From positions 27,809-91,808 of the forward strand of contig CAZQAG010000002.1 in assembly GCA_964591295.1 (NCBI GenBank): a stretch of 64,000 bases of DNA, given 5' to 3'. The position numbers and the translations under genes are program-made. The DNA comes from VAXT01 sp964591295. Its GTDB lineage: Bacteria; Actinomycetota; Thermoleophilia; Gaiellales; Gaiellaceae. The notes beneath the pieces were generated by a model. That model saw nothing but the letters and a program-made list of their open reading frames with translations. It was not told the origin of the DNA and made no database searches. This document shows positions 26,220 through 34,766 of this stretch, piece after piece. Every line of letters begins with the position of its first letter. Positions within the stretch are counted from its first letter, which is position 1.

Positions 26220-26996
26220 GTGACGGAAGACGTGTTGGTGCCGCCCGGCTTCGCCGGAGCCGGCCCCAATATCGTAGGGGCTACCGGCGGGTCAGGGACG
26301 CGGGCTGTCGCACGGATTCTGCGGCATGGCGGGATGTTCATCGGGACGCATCTCAACGCGGCTGAGGACGCCGTCGAGCTCGGGGAGCTTTTGGATGTCT
26401 GGATCAACACGCTTCTCGCCTTCCGTGGCGCTCGCATGCCCGAATGGGTGAGTGACGTCATGCGCGCCCACTTGCAGAGAGTGCTAAGGAGTCACCTCGA
26501 GGAAGCCCGGCCTCAAGAAAAGTGGGGGTGGAAGGAACCGCGAAGCATTTTTTTGCTGCCGTTTGTTGACGAGGTGCTCCCGACCCTAAAGTTTCTGCAC
26601 GTTGTCCGCGATGGTCGCGACATGGCCTTCTCCGCGAACCAGAACCAACTACGCAAACACGGCGCCGTCTATCTCGGCAGGCGTACGGATCCAAGCTCTC
26701 CTGTCGACTCGATCGCGCTCTGGGCAGAACTGAACCTTGCCACTGCGCGCTACGGGCTCGAACGCATGGACGATCGCTACCTGAGAATTCGCTACGAGGA
26801 CCTCTGCTCGGACCCGACGTCTGTCAGCGCTGAGATCCTGACGTTTTTCGAGCTCGACGGGGATGTCGAAATCGCGGCCCGCGAGGTTCGGCCAGGAGCA
26901 GGCGGCCCTCGGCGGGCACAGGATCCGGAAACGCAGGCCCAACTTGAGCGGCTCGCCGATGAGGCGCTGAGAGAATTCGGCTACATCACAGACTGA
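26220..26996 (+). CDS. Sulfotransferase-family protein with a variant P-loop
   Basis: 258 residues from a GTG. PNIVGATGGSGTRAVARIL is the P-loop, with GGSGTR in place of the usual (R/K)SGTT. KWGWKEPRSIFLLPFVDEVL and LKFLHVVRDGRDMAFSANQ form the family's core; RYEDLCSDPTSVSAEIL comes later. An upstream open reading exists, but the gene begins after the stop of the small secreted protein. It precedes the glycosyltransferase at 27002 by 5 nt, so the pair is probably co-transcribed. Confidence 0.8.
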   Translation: MTEDVLVPPGFAGAGPNIVGATGGSGTRAVARILRHGGMFIGTHLNAAEDAVELGELLDVWINTLLAFRGARMPEWVSDVMRAHLQRVLRSHLEEARPQEKWGWKEPRSIFLLPFVDEVLPTLKFLHVVRDGRDMAFSANQNQLRKHGAVYLGRRTDPSSPVDSIALWAELNLATARYGLERMDDRYLRIRYEDLCSDPTSVSAEILTFFELDGDVEIAAREVRPGAGGPRRAQDPETQAQLERLADEALREFGYITD

Positions 26997-27001
26997 TTCC
27001 G

Positions 27002-28129
27002 ATGGGCAAGACGATCGTCCTCTCCGGCTCAGTAGCGCAGCGTCCGGGCTACGGTGGTCACGCGTGGGTCTTTCTCCAATATCTGGTGGGCTTCCGACGG
27101 CTCGGTTGGGAGGTTCTGTTCCTCGACCGACTGGACAGCACGATGGGCCTCAGCGACGTCGGCGCGCGTTACCTTGCCAGCGTACTCGGGGAATTTGACC
27201 TAGAAGACTCGTTCGCTCTGCTCGACGAGACTGGCCAGTCCGTCGGCGGCCTGTCTCGCGCGGCCGCTCTCGAGCGTGTCCGCGAAGCGGCCTTGCTCCT
27301 AAATGTCATGGGCTACCTCGATGACGAAGAGATCCTGGCGGCGGCGCCCATGCGGGCGTTTCTCGACATCGATCCGGGCTTCGGCCAGATGTGGCATGAG
27401 CTCGGGCTCGCCGACCAGTTCGCCGGCCATTCTGCGTACGTCACGATTGCCGAGAACATCGGCAAGCCGGGCTGCGAGATCCCGACCTGCGGGTTGCGTT
27501 GGATTACCACGCCGCAGCCCATCGTCCTCGAGCACTGGTCCGAGCAGGAGCCCGGCGGCACGGCCTTCACGAGCGTGGGGAGCTGGCGTGGGCCCTACGA
27601 CCCCATTGAGTACGGGGGCAAGACCTACGGTTTACGCGCGCACGAGTTCCGCAAGTTCTTGGAGCTGCCGAAGCTGACTGGACGGCCGTTCGAGGTTGCT
27701 CTCGACATCCACCCAGATGAGACCCGCGACCTCGAGCTGCTGCGCTCGAACGGCTGGTCGCTCGCCAACCCGGCGGACGTCGTAGGCGATTGCGACTCAT
27801 ACCGCTCGTACGTTCAGCGTTCGAAAGCCGAGATCATGGTGGCTAAGAACATGTACGTCGAAACCCGAAGCGGCTGGTTCAGCGACCGCAGCATCTGCTA
27901 CTTGGCGAGTGGCAAGCCCGTTCTTGCACAGGACACGGGGATCAAGGATCTCTATCCAACGGGCGAGGGCTTGGTCGTCTTCAGCACGCTCGATGAAGCG
28001 GTCGCGGGCGTTGAAGAGATTTCAGGGAACTACGAGCGCCACGCCCGGGCAGCACGTGGTCTCGCCGAGGAGTACTTCGATTCGGACAAGGTCCTCGCGA
28101 AGTTGCTCGGCAAGCTGAGTGTTGCGTGA
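27002..28129 (+). CDS. Glycosyltransferase, paralog 2 of the SGWFSDRS family
   Basis: 375 residues. GT-B-like: N-terminal VLSGSVAQRPGYGGHAWVF with a glycine-rich turn, FLDIDPGFGQMWHE in the middle, and the conserved C-terminal block SGWFSDRSICYLASGKPVL, DTGIKDLYPTGEGLVVFST and the YERHARAARGLAEEYFDSD helix. Related over its whole length to the proteins at 29189 and 30974 and to residues 1-390 of the protein at 8666. The C-terminal block matches spore-protein-maturation/CgeB-like and GT1-like transferases in general layout; donor and acceptor are unknown. Confidence 0.8.
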   Translation: MGKTIVLSGSVAQRPGYGGHAWVFLQYLVGFRRLGWEVLFLDRLDSTMGLSDVGARYLASVLGEFDLEDSFALLDETGQSVGGLSRAAALERVREAALLLNVMGYLDDEEILAAAPMRAFLDIDPGFGQMWHELGLADQFAGHSAYVTIAENIGKPGCEIPTCGLRWITTPQPIVLEHWSEQEPGGTAFTSVGSWRGPYDPIEYGGKTYGLRAHEFRKFLELPKLTGRPFEVALDIHPDETRDLELLRSNGWSLANPADVVGDCDSYRSYVQRSKAEIMVAKNMYVETRSGWFSDRSICYLASGKPVLAQDTGIKDLYPTGEGLVVFSTLDEAVAGVEEISGNYERHARAARGLAEEYFDSDKVLAKLLGKLSVA

Positions 28130-28279
28130 CGACCGTATTGTCGCGGGCGCGCTCGCCAGCAAGGCGGGGGCGGCCGTCGACCTCTGCCGCGGAGGACCGC
28201 TGCTCGAGCTTCTTCTTCACCGACCTCGGCGTCACCGTCTCGATCCCGAGCGGCTCGCCGCCGCTCTGCCGGGCTAGCG

Positions 28280-28304
28280 AAAGGGGCGGGAAACCCGCCC
28301 CTTT
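28280..28304. terminator. Bidirectional intrinsic terminator
   Basis: The stem AAAGGGGCGGG (28280-28290), loop AAA and CCCGCCCCTTT (28294-28304) lie between the convergent genes ending at 28129 (+) and 28321 (-). The A-run and T-run at the ends suit termination in both directions. Confidence 0.75.
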
Positions 28305-28320
28305 CGCGCGCGGCGCTCTG

Positions 28321-28878
28321 TCAGCAGATGGTGAACCCGACCCTGGCGGAGTACAGTGTCGGATCGCCGGTGCTGGCCGTCCTGTTGAGCTGCACGACGA
28401 CGAAGTAGACGTTGTTGTTGAAGTCGAACCCACCGGCGCAGTTGAACACAGCTTGCTGCTGGGGCGAGGGCGACTGCGCGAACGCGTTGCTATCGAACAG
28501 CAGCCGCTGCGTGAACACCCCCGTGTTCGTGTTCATCTGGAACAGGCGCGACACGACCTGCGCGCCGGGCCCGTTATCGGTGTATCGATGTTGCAGGAAC
28601 ACGCCTTCGCTGGAGAGTCCGCCGGTATCGACGACGTTGTAGCGCATCACGACCTGTCCACTGGGCACGGAGCTCTTGATGCGCGCCAGCGTCGGGCCGA
28701 ATTCGACCTCTGCGAGATCCGCTTCGTCGACGGTGCCTGACGATCCTGAGCTCGTCCAGGGCGAAAAGCCCCCACCGGCATCGGCGGCCCCCGAAGAAGC
28801 ACCCCCAGCCACGACCGCTCCGAGTAGCAGGAGCAGGCCGAGGAATACTGCAGCGCCACGCCTGTTCAGTTTCCGCAT
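28321..28878 (-). CDS. Secreted hypothetical protein
   Basis: 185 residues. The signal peptide is MRKLNRRGAAVFLGLLLLLG and ends near GGASSGAA. A Gly/Ser-rich linker follows, then a domain rich in beta-strand-like segments (VVMRYNVVDTGG, VVSRLFQMNTNTGVFTQRLLF, FDFNNNVYFVVVQLNR) with two Cys (FNCAGG and the C-terminal TIC). Strong Shine-Dalgarno AAGGAGG (28886-28892) 7 nt before the ATG, unusual in this window where most genes lack one. I do not recognise the family. Confidence 0.7.
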   Translation of the reverse strand: MRKLNRRGAAVFLGLLLLLGAVVAGGASSGAADAGGGFSPWTSSGSSGTVDEADLAEVEFGPTLARIKSSVPSGQVVMRYNVVDTGGLSSEGVFLQHRYTDNGPGAQVVSRLFQMNTNTGVFTQRLLFDSNAFAQSPSPQQQAVFNCAGGFDFNNNVYFVVVQLNRTASTGDPTLYSARVGFTIC

Positions 28879-29188
28879 CGAATTGCCTCCTTCGTCGTTT
28901 TCTGCGGTAACGACTCTGATGCGGCCTCGGCGGCGGTTTCCCGTTCCCTCGGCGGTTTGCCCTTCCCCCGCAGGTCATCAAGCCGTCCCACTGCGAGGTG
29001 ATCGTCCCGCTTTTGTGAGGGTTCGTCAAGGCCGGGAGGACGCGGTTCCACGCTCGGCTGCTCGGTTCTAGGGTCGCCAGCCTCGCGCCGCAGCTACTCC
29101 GATGGACGAGTCACCCGCTCGAGGAGCTCGCCGACGGCCGGGCACCTAAAACCACGCGCCGCCGAACGTGAGATCGTAATCATCGGAC
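28879..29188. other. Gene-free gap between divergent genes
   Basis: 310 bp between the start of the secreted protein (reverse) and the glycosyltransferase (forward). It must hold both promoters. A degenerate direct repeat, CTCGGCGG(CGG)TTTCCCGTTCC / CTCGGCGGTTTGCCCTTCC, lies near 28,925-28,970. I see no credible gene. Confidence 0.5.
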
Positions 29189-30280
29189 ATGACTAGCGTC
29201 CGGGTAGCAGGTGTGCTCGCAAACAAGCCTGGCTACGGGGGGGAGGCGTGGGTGCGTCTCTCCTACGTGCTGGGCTTCTTGCGGCTTGGCCTGGACGCGT
29301 CCTTCGTCGAGGAGCTCGAGCGGCCGAGCGACGAGGCGGTTGCGTACTTCGCCGAGGTCGTCGAGCGCTTCGGGCTCGTTGACTCGGCTACGCTCGTCGA
29401 CGCCGAGGGCGAGACGCTGTACGGCAAGCCGCTCGAGGCCGTCGACCTGCTCGTGAACATCAGCGGCAACCTCCGGTGCGAGCGGCTCTTGTCGCGCGCT
29501 CGCCGCCACGCGCACGTCGACATCGACCCCGGCTTCACGCAGATCTGGCACGAGCAGGGCCTCCTCTCACTCGACGGGTACGACGTCTACTTCACGATCG
29601 GCGAGAACATCGGCCGGCCCGGCTGTCCGATACCCACCGGAGGCATCGAGTGGCGCCACACACGGCCGCCCGTCGTGCTCGCGGACTGGCCCGTCACCGC
29701 TAACGGCGAGGCCGGACGATTCACTACAGTGGCCGCCTGGCGCGGGCCCTACGGACCCGTTGAGTACGAGGGCAGGCGGTACGGACTCAAGCTGCACGAG
29801 TTCCGCAAGTTCGTCGCGCTCCCCGAGCGCGCCCCCGGCACGTTCGAGCTGGCGCTCGACATCCACCCCGACGAGGAGCGCGACCTCGCTCTCCTCGGCG
29901 ATCACGGTTGGGAGCTGGTCGATCCGCGCCGGGTGGCTGGGGATCCGCTCTCCTTCCGGAGATATGTCCAGGGGTCGGGGGCCGAGTTCTCGGTCGCGCA
30001 GGGCATCTACGTCGACACTGGGAGCGGCTGGTTCAGCGACCGCACCGTCCGCTACCTCGCCTCGGGCAAGCCCGTCCTCGTGCAGGACACCGGCTTCACG
30101 CGCACGTTGCCGGCGGGCGAGGGCCTGCTCGCCTTCAGCACGCTCGAGGAGGCAGAGGCCGGCGCGCGGCAGATCGCCGAGGAGTACGAGCGGCACAGCC
30201 GTGCAGCGCGGCGGCTCGCCGAAGAGGAGTTCGACTCGGAGCGTGTGCTCACGCGCCTTCTCGAGGATGCGCTTGCGTGA
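29189..30280 (+). CDS. Glycosyltransferase, paralog 3 of the SGWFSDRS family
   Basis: 363 residues. VRVAGVLANKPGYGGEAWVR opens the protein as in paralog 2. AHVDIDPGFTQIWHEQG, SGWFSDRTVRYLASGKPVL, DTGFTRTLPAGEGLLAFST and the C-terminal helix YERHSRAARRLAEEEFDSE follow in the same order. Its 3' end overlaps the reverse-strand deacetylase gene by 32 nt. Same predicted role as the other copies; divergence between copies suggests each adds a different sugar or acts at a different position. Confidence 0.8.
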   Translation: MTSVRVAGVLANKPGYGGEAWVRLSYVLGFLRLGLDASFVEELERPSDEAVAYFAEVVERFGLVDSATLVDAEGETLYGKPLEAVDLLVNISGNLRCERLLSRARRHAHVDIDPGFTQIWHEQGLLSLDGYDVYFTIGENIGRPGCPIPTGGIEWRHTRPPVVLADWPVTANGEAGRFTTVAAWRGPYGPVEYEGRRYGLKLHEFRKFVALPERAPGTFELALDIHPDEERDLALLGDHGWELVDPRRVAGDPLSFRRYVQGSGAEFSVAQGIYVDTGSGWFSDRTVRYLASGKPVLVQDTGFTRTLPAGEGLLAFSTLEEAEAGARQIAEEYERHSRAARRLAEEEFDSERVLTRLLEDALA

Positions 30281-30962
30281 GCGCCGCGGCGAGATCCGTG
30301 TCGGCCCCGATCGCCAGCCGTGGCAGCGCGAACGGATCGTCCACCGGTTCACGGATTACGCCCCCGCCGTACAAGAAGGCTCCGCGGTACCCGGCTTGGA
30401 CGAGCGCGGGGCGCACCTCATCGCCTCCCGCGTCGCCGTACGGGAACGCGAACAGATCGACAAGCGTGCCGAGCTCGCCCTCCAGCTCCGTCTTCGAGCC
30501 TGCGAGCTCGTCGTCCAGCTCCTCCCGCGAGAGCCGGGAAACACCGCGATGCGTGACCCCGTGGGACTGAACCGAGACTCCGAGCGCCTGGAGCTGTCTC
30601 AGCTCGTCCCAGCTGCAGATCGGCTCCGGGGGCTCGTGCGTGCCCTCGTCCCACTCGCTCGTGCGGCCCACGAAAGCCGTCGGGACGAAGGCGACCGCTG
30701 GAAGGCTCCGCTCGTGGAGAAGGGGTGCGGCGTGCTCGAGCAGGGAGCGATAGCCGTCGTCGAAGGTCAGGAGCGCAGCCCGTTCATGACCGTTCGGCTC
30801 GCTGAGCGTGGCCAGGGCCGTGGGAGCGTCGAGGACGCGCCAGCCGCCGTCTTCCAGGACGTCGAGGTGCGCCGCGAATGTCTTCGCCGGGACGTGGTAC
30901 CACGTCGGCCACGCGCCCGGGCTCGGCGGGCCGACCTTGTGGTAGCTCAGGATTGCGAGCAT
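30249..30962 (-). CDS. NodB-type polysaccharide deacetylase
   Basis: 237 residues from ATG at 30962 (MLAILSYHKVG). NodB motif 1 is LLTFDDGYRS (TFDDG, catalytic and metal Asp). Motif 2 is SHGVTHRGVS (two metal His), and later FAFPYGDAG is motif 3. No signal peptide is seen, so it probably acts in the cytoplasm on an intermediate such as a lipid-linked N-acetyl sugar. The frame is open further upstream, but 30962 places the usual N-terminus and lies 12 nt from the divergent glycosyltransferase start. Confidence 0.85.
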   Translation of the reverse strand: MLAILSYHKVGPPSPGAWPTWYHVPAKTFAAHLDVLEDGGWRVLDAPTALATLSEPNGHERAALLTFDDGYRSLLEHAAPLLHERSLPAVAFVPTAFVGRTSEWDEGTHEPPEPICSWDELRQLQALGVSVQSHGVTHRGVSRLSREELDDELAGSKTELEGELGTLVDLFAFPYGDAGGDEVRPALVQAGYRGAFLYGGGVIREPVDDPFALPRLAIGADTDLAAALTQAHPREGA

Positions 30963-30973
30963 GAGATGAGACT

Positions 30974-32128
30974 GTGGCACGTCACAAGCTGAGCATTCTG
31001 ATCGCCGGAATGGTGGCTGCCGATCCCCATCAGGGCGGCGCCACGTGGGCGGTGCTCCAGTACGTGCTCGGCCTGGCCCGCCTCGGCCACGAAGTCGTTC
31101 TCGTCGATCCCGTTCCACGCGCGGCAATTCGTCCGGAGGGGGCTGCTCTCGGGGAGTCCGAGAACGCTGAATATTTCCGCCGGGTAACCGAGGACTTCGG
31201 TTTGCCCCATGCGGCGCTCTTGCTCGCGGGCACGCAGGAGACGGTCGGCCTCTCGTACGCGGAGCTCGGCAAGCGGGCGCGTGCCGCGGATCTCCTCTTG
31301 AACATCAACGGCCTGCTCACTGACGAGGAGCTCCTGGCCGAGATGTCGGTTCGCGTGTACGTTGATATCGACGCCGGCTTCAACCAGCTCTGGCACGCCA
31401 CGCAGGGAATCGACCGCGGCTTCGCGGGTCACACGCACCACGTGACGATCGGGCTCGGCATCGGCGAAGCCTGGTCGCCGGTGCCGACGTGCGGGATCGA
31501 ATGGGAGAAGACGGTTCAGCCCGTCGTCCTCTCGGAGTGGCCGATCGCCGACGGCATCCGCTACGACGCGCTGACGACGGTCGGCAACTGGCGAGGGTAC
31601 GGATCGTTCGAGCACGACGGCGTCTTCTACGGCCAGAAGGCCCACTCGCTACGCGAGCTAATCGAGCTGCCGACTCGCACGGACGAGCAGTTCGTTCTCG
31701 CGCTCGCCATCCATCCCGACGAGAAGAAGGATCTCGACGCGCTCGCCCGCTACGGCTGGGGCCTCGTCGATCCGGCGACGGTCGCCTCGACCCCGGCTGC
31801 CTACCGGGATTTCGTCCAGGGCTCGAAGGCCGAGTTCGGGCTAGTCAAGCAGGGCTGCGTCGCCGCTCCCTGCGGGTGGTTCAGCGATCGCAGCGCCTGC
31901 TATCTCGCGTCGGGCCGTCCTGTGATCGCGCAGGAGACGGGGTTCAGCCGGTTCCTCCCGACCGGTGAGGGTCTCTTCGCGTTCTCGACCGAGGACGAGG
32001 CGCTCACGGCGATCGACGAGCTTCGAAGCGACTACGAGCGCCACGCGGCAGCGGCCCGCGCGATCGCCGAGGAGCACCTCGACTCCGATCGAGTGCTGAC
32101 GAAGCTGCTGGAAGGTGTCGGCACATGA
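30974..32128 (+). CDS. Glycosyltransferase, paralog 4 of the SGWFSDRS family
   Basis: 384 residues from a GTG. SILIAGMVAADPHQGGATWA at the N-terminus replaces the PGYGG turn with HQGG. YVDIDAGFNQLWHATQG, CGWFSDRSACYLASGRPVI, ETGFSRFLPTGEGLFAFST and YERHAAAARAIAEEHLDSD follow the family pattern. It is closer to the protein at 8666 in the ETGFS..LPTGEGLF block. The stop overlaps the next gene by 4 nt (ATGA), starting a tight run of five genes to 34753. Confidence 0.8.
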   Translation: MARHKLSILIAGMVAADPHQGGATWAVLQYVLGLARLGHEVVLVDPVPRAAIRPEGAALGESENAEYFRRVTEDFGLPHAALLLAGTQETVGLSYAELGKRARAADLLLNINGLLTDEELLAEMSVRVYVDIDAGFNQLWHATQGIDRGFAGHTHHVTIGLGIGEAWSPVPTCGIEWEKTVQPVVLSEWPIADGIRYDALTTVGNWRGYGSFEHDGVFYGQKAHSLRELIELPTRTDEQFVLALAIHPDEKKDLDALARYGWGLVDPATVASTPAAYRDFVQGSKAEFGLVKQGCVAAPCGWFSDRSACYLASGRPVIAQETGFSRFLPTGEGLFAFSTEDEALTAIDELRSDYERHAAAARAIAEEHLDSDRVLTKLLEGVGT

Positions 32129-32568
32129 GGCCGAGGTCGGCTGCGATCTGGACGTCCTCGGCGGCGTTCGGCTTCAGCCTCTTCCAGCTTTTCCACCGGT
32201 CCATCGGCCAGGACGAGATCTCCCGCGCGGCCGCGCCTCCGGTCGTGGTCATCGGCCTCGTCTATGTGTGGTGGGTGTACTGCTTGCAGGAGGCGAGTCG
32301 CGGCGAGGCATCGCCGCTGTCGGCGCTGCTCGTGCTCGCCGCCGGCTGGTCGTTGGCCGGGAACGGTGTCGGAGCTCTTGCCGCCTGCCTCCCGGAGTGC
32401 GACCGGGCTGAGCTGTTCATTGGGGTGGGGAACTCGGTTCTCGGTGCGGCCGCGGTGGGAGCGAACGGGTGGGCGATTCGTCGCGAGCCGTCCCCGGTGA
32501 GGCCCCGCGCGGGGCTGATCTCCGCCGTGCTCGTCGCCGCTGCGCTCACGGCCAAGGCGGGGACCTAA
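32125..32568 (+). CDS. Small integral membrane protein
   Basis: 147 residues with four hydrophobic segments: ~30-48 (containing APPVVVIGLVYVWWVYCLQ), ~63-82, ~97-115 and the C-terminal AGLISAVLVAAALTAK. A Cys-containing loop (ACLPECDRAE) sits between the second and third. It overlaps the glycosyltransferase before it and the kinase-like gene after it (TAATG). No family recognised; context suggests a part in glycan membrane steps. Confidence 0.6.
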   Translation: MRPRSAAIWTSSAAFGFSLFQLFHRSIGQDEISRAAAPPVVVIGLVYVWWVYCLQEASRGEASPLSALLVLAAGWSLAGNGVGALAACLPECDRAELFIGVGNSVLGAAAVGANGWAIRREPSPVRPRAGLISAVLVAAALTAKAGT

Positions 32569-33413
32569 TGCCTCTCCGCGAGACGCTCGAGCAGGTCCTA
32601 GGCTCCCCAGTCGTGCGCCTCGAGAGGCGCCCTTACGCGTACGAGACGAGTCATCCCCTCGAGGAGCTCGACGTCGAGCTCGAGGACGGCCGAGCCCTGC
32701 GCCTGCTCCGCAAAGACCTCGGGTCGTCCCCGGCCAAGAGACCGTCCTTCCTCCACGACCCGGCTCGCGAGATCGAGACCTACAGGCGAGTGCTCGCGCC
32801 CGTCGGGCTTGGCACGGCCACGTTCTACGGGGACGCGGACGAGCAGCTCTACATCGAGAAGGTCGACGCGAAGGAGCTCTGGCAGTTCGGCGAGCTCGAA
32901 GTGTGGCAACGGGTCGCGCGCTGGCTGGCGGGGGCGCACGCCGGACTCGCTGACCAGGTTGACCAGCCGCAGCTCCTCCGGTACGACGGCGACTTCTACC
33001 GGCTCTGGCTCAGCCGCGCGCAAGCGATCACCGGCGAACTCGGGTCCGTCGCGCGGATCTACGACGACGTCGTCGAGCGCCTGCTTGCCCTTCCGCAGGG
33101 CCTCATCCACGGAGACTTCTACCCCTCGAACGTCCTCGTCGCGGACGCTCGGATCTGTCCCGTCGACTGGGAGCTGGCGGCTGACGGACCGCTGCTGCTC
33201 GACGTTGCGGCTCTCGCAACGGGCTGGCCCCAGGAAGAGCGGGAGGCGATCGTCGCCGCGTACGGCGACGTCTCGAGCGAGGCGCTCGACTGCTGTCGCC
33301 TGCACCTCGCCGTCCGCTGGCTCGGCTGGTCGGACGACTGGACGCCGCCCGCCGAGCATGCGAAAGACTGGCGGCGCGAGGCGCTCGAGTTGGCCGAGCG
33401 GCTCGACGTCTGA
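32568..33413 (+). CDS. APH-like phosphotransferase
   Basis: 281 residues. The kinase core is LPQGLIHGDFYPSNVLVADA, with the catalytic loop HGDxxxxN, followed by ICPVDWELAADGPLLLDVAAL, with the metal Asp of the APH/choline-kinase fold. The N-lobe is short (RLERRPYAYETSHPLEELDV). Such proteins phosphorylate small hydroxylated or sugar molecules; in a glycan locus a sugar kinase role is a reasonable guess, antibiotic resistance less so. Coupled to the membrane protein by TAATG. Confidence 0.75.
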   Translation: MPLRETLEQVLGSPVVRLERRPYAYETSHPLEELDVELEDGRALRLLRKDLGSSPAKRPSFLHDPAREIETYRRVLAPVGLGTATFYGDADEQLYIEKVDAKELWQFGELEVWQRVARWLAGAHAGLADQVDQPQLLRYDGDFYRLWLSRAQAITGELGSVARIYDDVVERLLALPQGLIHGDFYPSNVLVADARICPVDWELAADGPLLLDVAALATGWPQEEREAIVAAYGDVSSEALDCCRLHLAVRWLGWSDDWTPPAEHAKDWRREALELAERLDV

Positions 33414-33425
33414 GAGAAATACCGC

Positions 33426-34058
33426 ATGGACCGACGCGAGGAGATCAGGCAGGCGCAAGCCGAGACCTTCGAGGATCGCTGGCGCGCCGGTGACCCCTGG
33501 GACCTGGAGACCTCCGTGCTCGACCAACAGAGCTATGCGCGCCAGCTCGAGCTGATCGGCGACCGCCGCTACGGCCGCGTGCTGGAGATCGGATGCGCCG
33601 CGGGCGCGTTCACCCGCCGGCTCGCCCCGCTCGCAGATCGCATTCTGGCCGTGGACGTCGCTCCTTCTGCGATCGAGCGGGCGCGGGGAAACGTGCCGGC
33701 GAAGGTCGAGTTCCGCGTCGGCGACATCATGGAGCTCGACCCGATTCGCGAAGGCCCGTGGGACCTCGTCGTCATGAGCGAGACGATCTACTACGTCGGC
33801 TGGCTCTACACGTTCTTTCAGCTCGGCTGGCTCGCGGAGCAGCTTTTCGAGTCGACCAGACCAGGCGGGCGCTTCCTCATGGCCAACACGTACGGGGACG
33901 CCTCGCACTCGCTGATGCAGCCCTGGCTCATCGACACCTATCGCGACCTCTTCACGAACGTCGGCTACGCACTCGAGGCGCAGGACAACCTCCACGCGGA
34001 CAAGGGTGGAGTTCCGTGGGAGACGGCGATCACGCTGTTCGAGAAACCCTCCCCGTGA
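33426..34058 (+). CDS. NodS-like SAM-dependent methyltransferase
   Basis: 210 residues. Motif I is VLEIGCAAGAFTRRLAP, then ILAVDVAPSAIERAR and the family-typical VVMSETIYYVGW, as in NodS N-methyltransferases. NodS methylates the free amine of a deacetylated chitooligosaccharide after NodB. Here a NodB-type deacetylase (30249) and a YdjC-type deacetylase (34055) flank it, so N-methylation of a deacetylated amino sugar is a testable idea. The stop overlaps the next gene (GTGA). Confidence 0.8.
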   Translation: MDRREEIRQAQAETFEDRWRAGDPWDLETSVLDQQSYARQLELIGDRRYGRVLEIGCAAGAFTRRLAPLADRILAVDVAPSAIERARGNVPAKVEFRVGDIMELDPIREGPWDLVVMSETIYYVGWLYTFFQLGWLAEQLFESTRPGGRFLMANTYGDASHSLMQPWLIDTYRDLFTNVGYALEAQDNLHADKGGVPWETAITLFEKPSP

Positions 34059-34753
34059 ACCGGTACCTGATCGTGAACGCCGACGACTTCGGGCGGAGTC
34101 GGGGCGTCAACGACGGGGTGATCGCGTGCCACGAGGACGGCATTCTCACGAGCGCGAGCCTGATGGTGCGCTGGCCGGCAGCGGGCGAAGCTGCCGTCTA
34201 CGCGCGCCGTAAGTCGCGCTTCAGCGTCGGGCTCCACGTCGACCTATCGGAGTGGACCGTCGACAAGGGCGAGTGGCGGCCTCTGTATGAACGCGTCGCC
34301 GAGGACGACGAGGCTGCCGTGGAGGCTGAGATCGGGGCTCAGCTGGCCCTGTTCCGCGAGCTCGTCGGGGGCGACCCGACCCACATCGACGGGCATCAGC
34401 ACGTCCAGCGGGAGGAGCCGGCCAAATCGATGCTCATCGGTCTCGCCGAGGAGCTCGGAGTGCCACTGCGCGAGCTCAACGACGAGGTGCGGTATATCGG
34501 AAGCTTCTACGGCCAGGGCCCGGACGGGACGCCGCTGCCGGAGGCGATCACCGTCGACGCGCTGCTCGCGTTGCTCGCCCAGCTGCCCTCCGGCGTGACG
34601 GAGCTCGGCTGCCATCCGGCCCTCGACGAGGATCTCGAGTCCATGTACCTGGGCGAGCGGATCGAGGAAGTGAGCACGCTCTGCGACCCTCGAGTCAGGG
34701 ACGCGCTGCGCGAAGCCGAGATCCGCCTTTTGTCCTTTGCCGAAATTGCGTAA
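34055..34753 (+). CDS. YdjC/ChbG-type carbohydrate deacetylase
   Basis: 232 residues from a GTG. LIVNADDFGRSRGVNDGVI holds the metal/catalytic Asp pair of the YdjC fold. GLHVDLSEW and HIDGHQHVQ provide His ligands, and the late ELGCHPALDED a further His. ChbG removes an acetyl group from chitooligosaccharides. It ends the five-gene run 30974-34753 and lies 13 nt before the second DivIVA-like gene. Confidence 0.82.
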   Translation: MNRYLIVNADDFGRSRGVNDGVIACHEDGILTSASLMVRWPAAGEAAVYARRKSRFSVGLHVDLSEWTVDKGEWRPLYERVAEDDEAAVEAEIGAQLALFRELVGGDPTHIDGHQHVQREEPAKSMLIGLAEELGVPLRELNDEVRYIGSFYGQGPDGTPLPEAITVDALLALLAQLPSGVTELGCHPALDEDLESMYLGERIEEVSTLCDPRVRDALREAEIRLLSFAEIA

Positions 34754-34766
34754 AGATGGGGCAGCG

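Noticed and set aside
28128..28277. Open stretch after the 27002 glycosyltransferase ending in a stop just before the terminator
   Set aside because: It could be the tail of a lost gene (LLELLLHRPRRHRLDPERLA), but there is no start and no recognisable homology, so it was not annotated.
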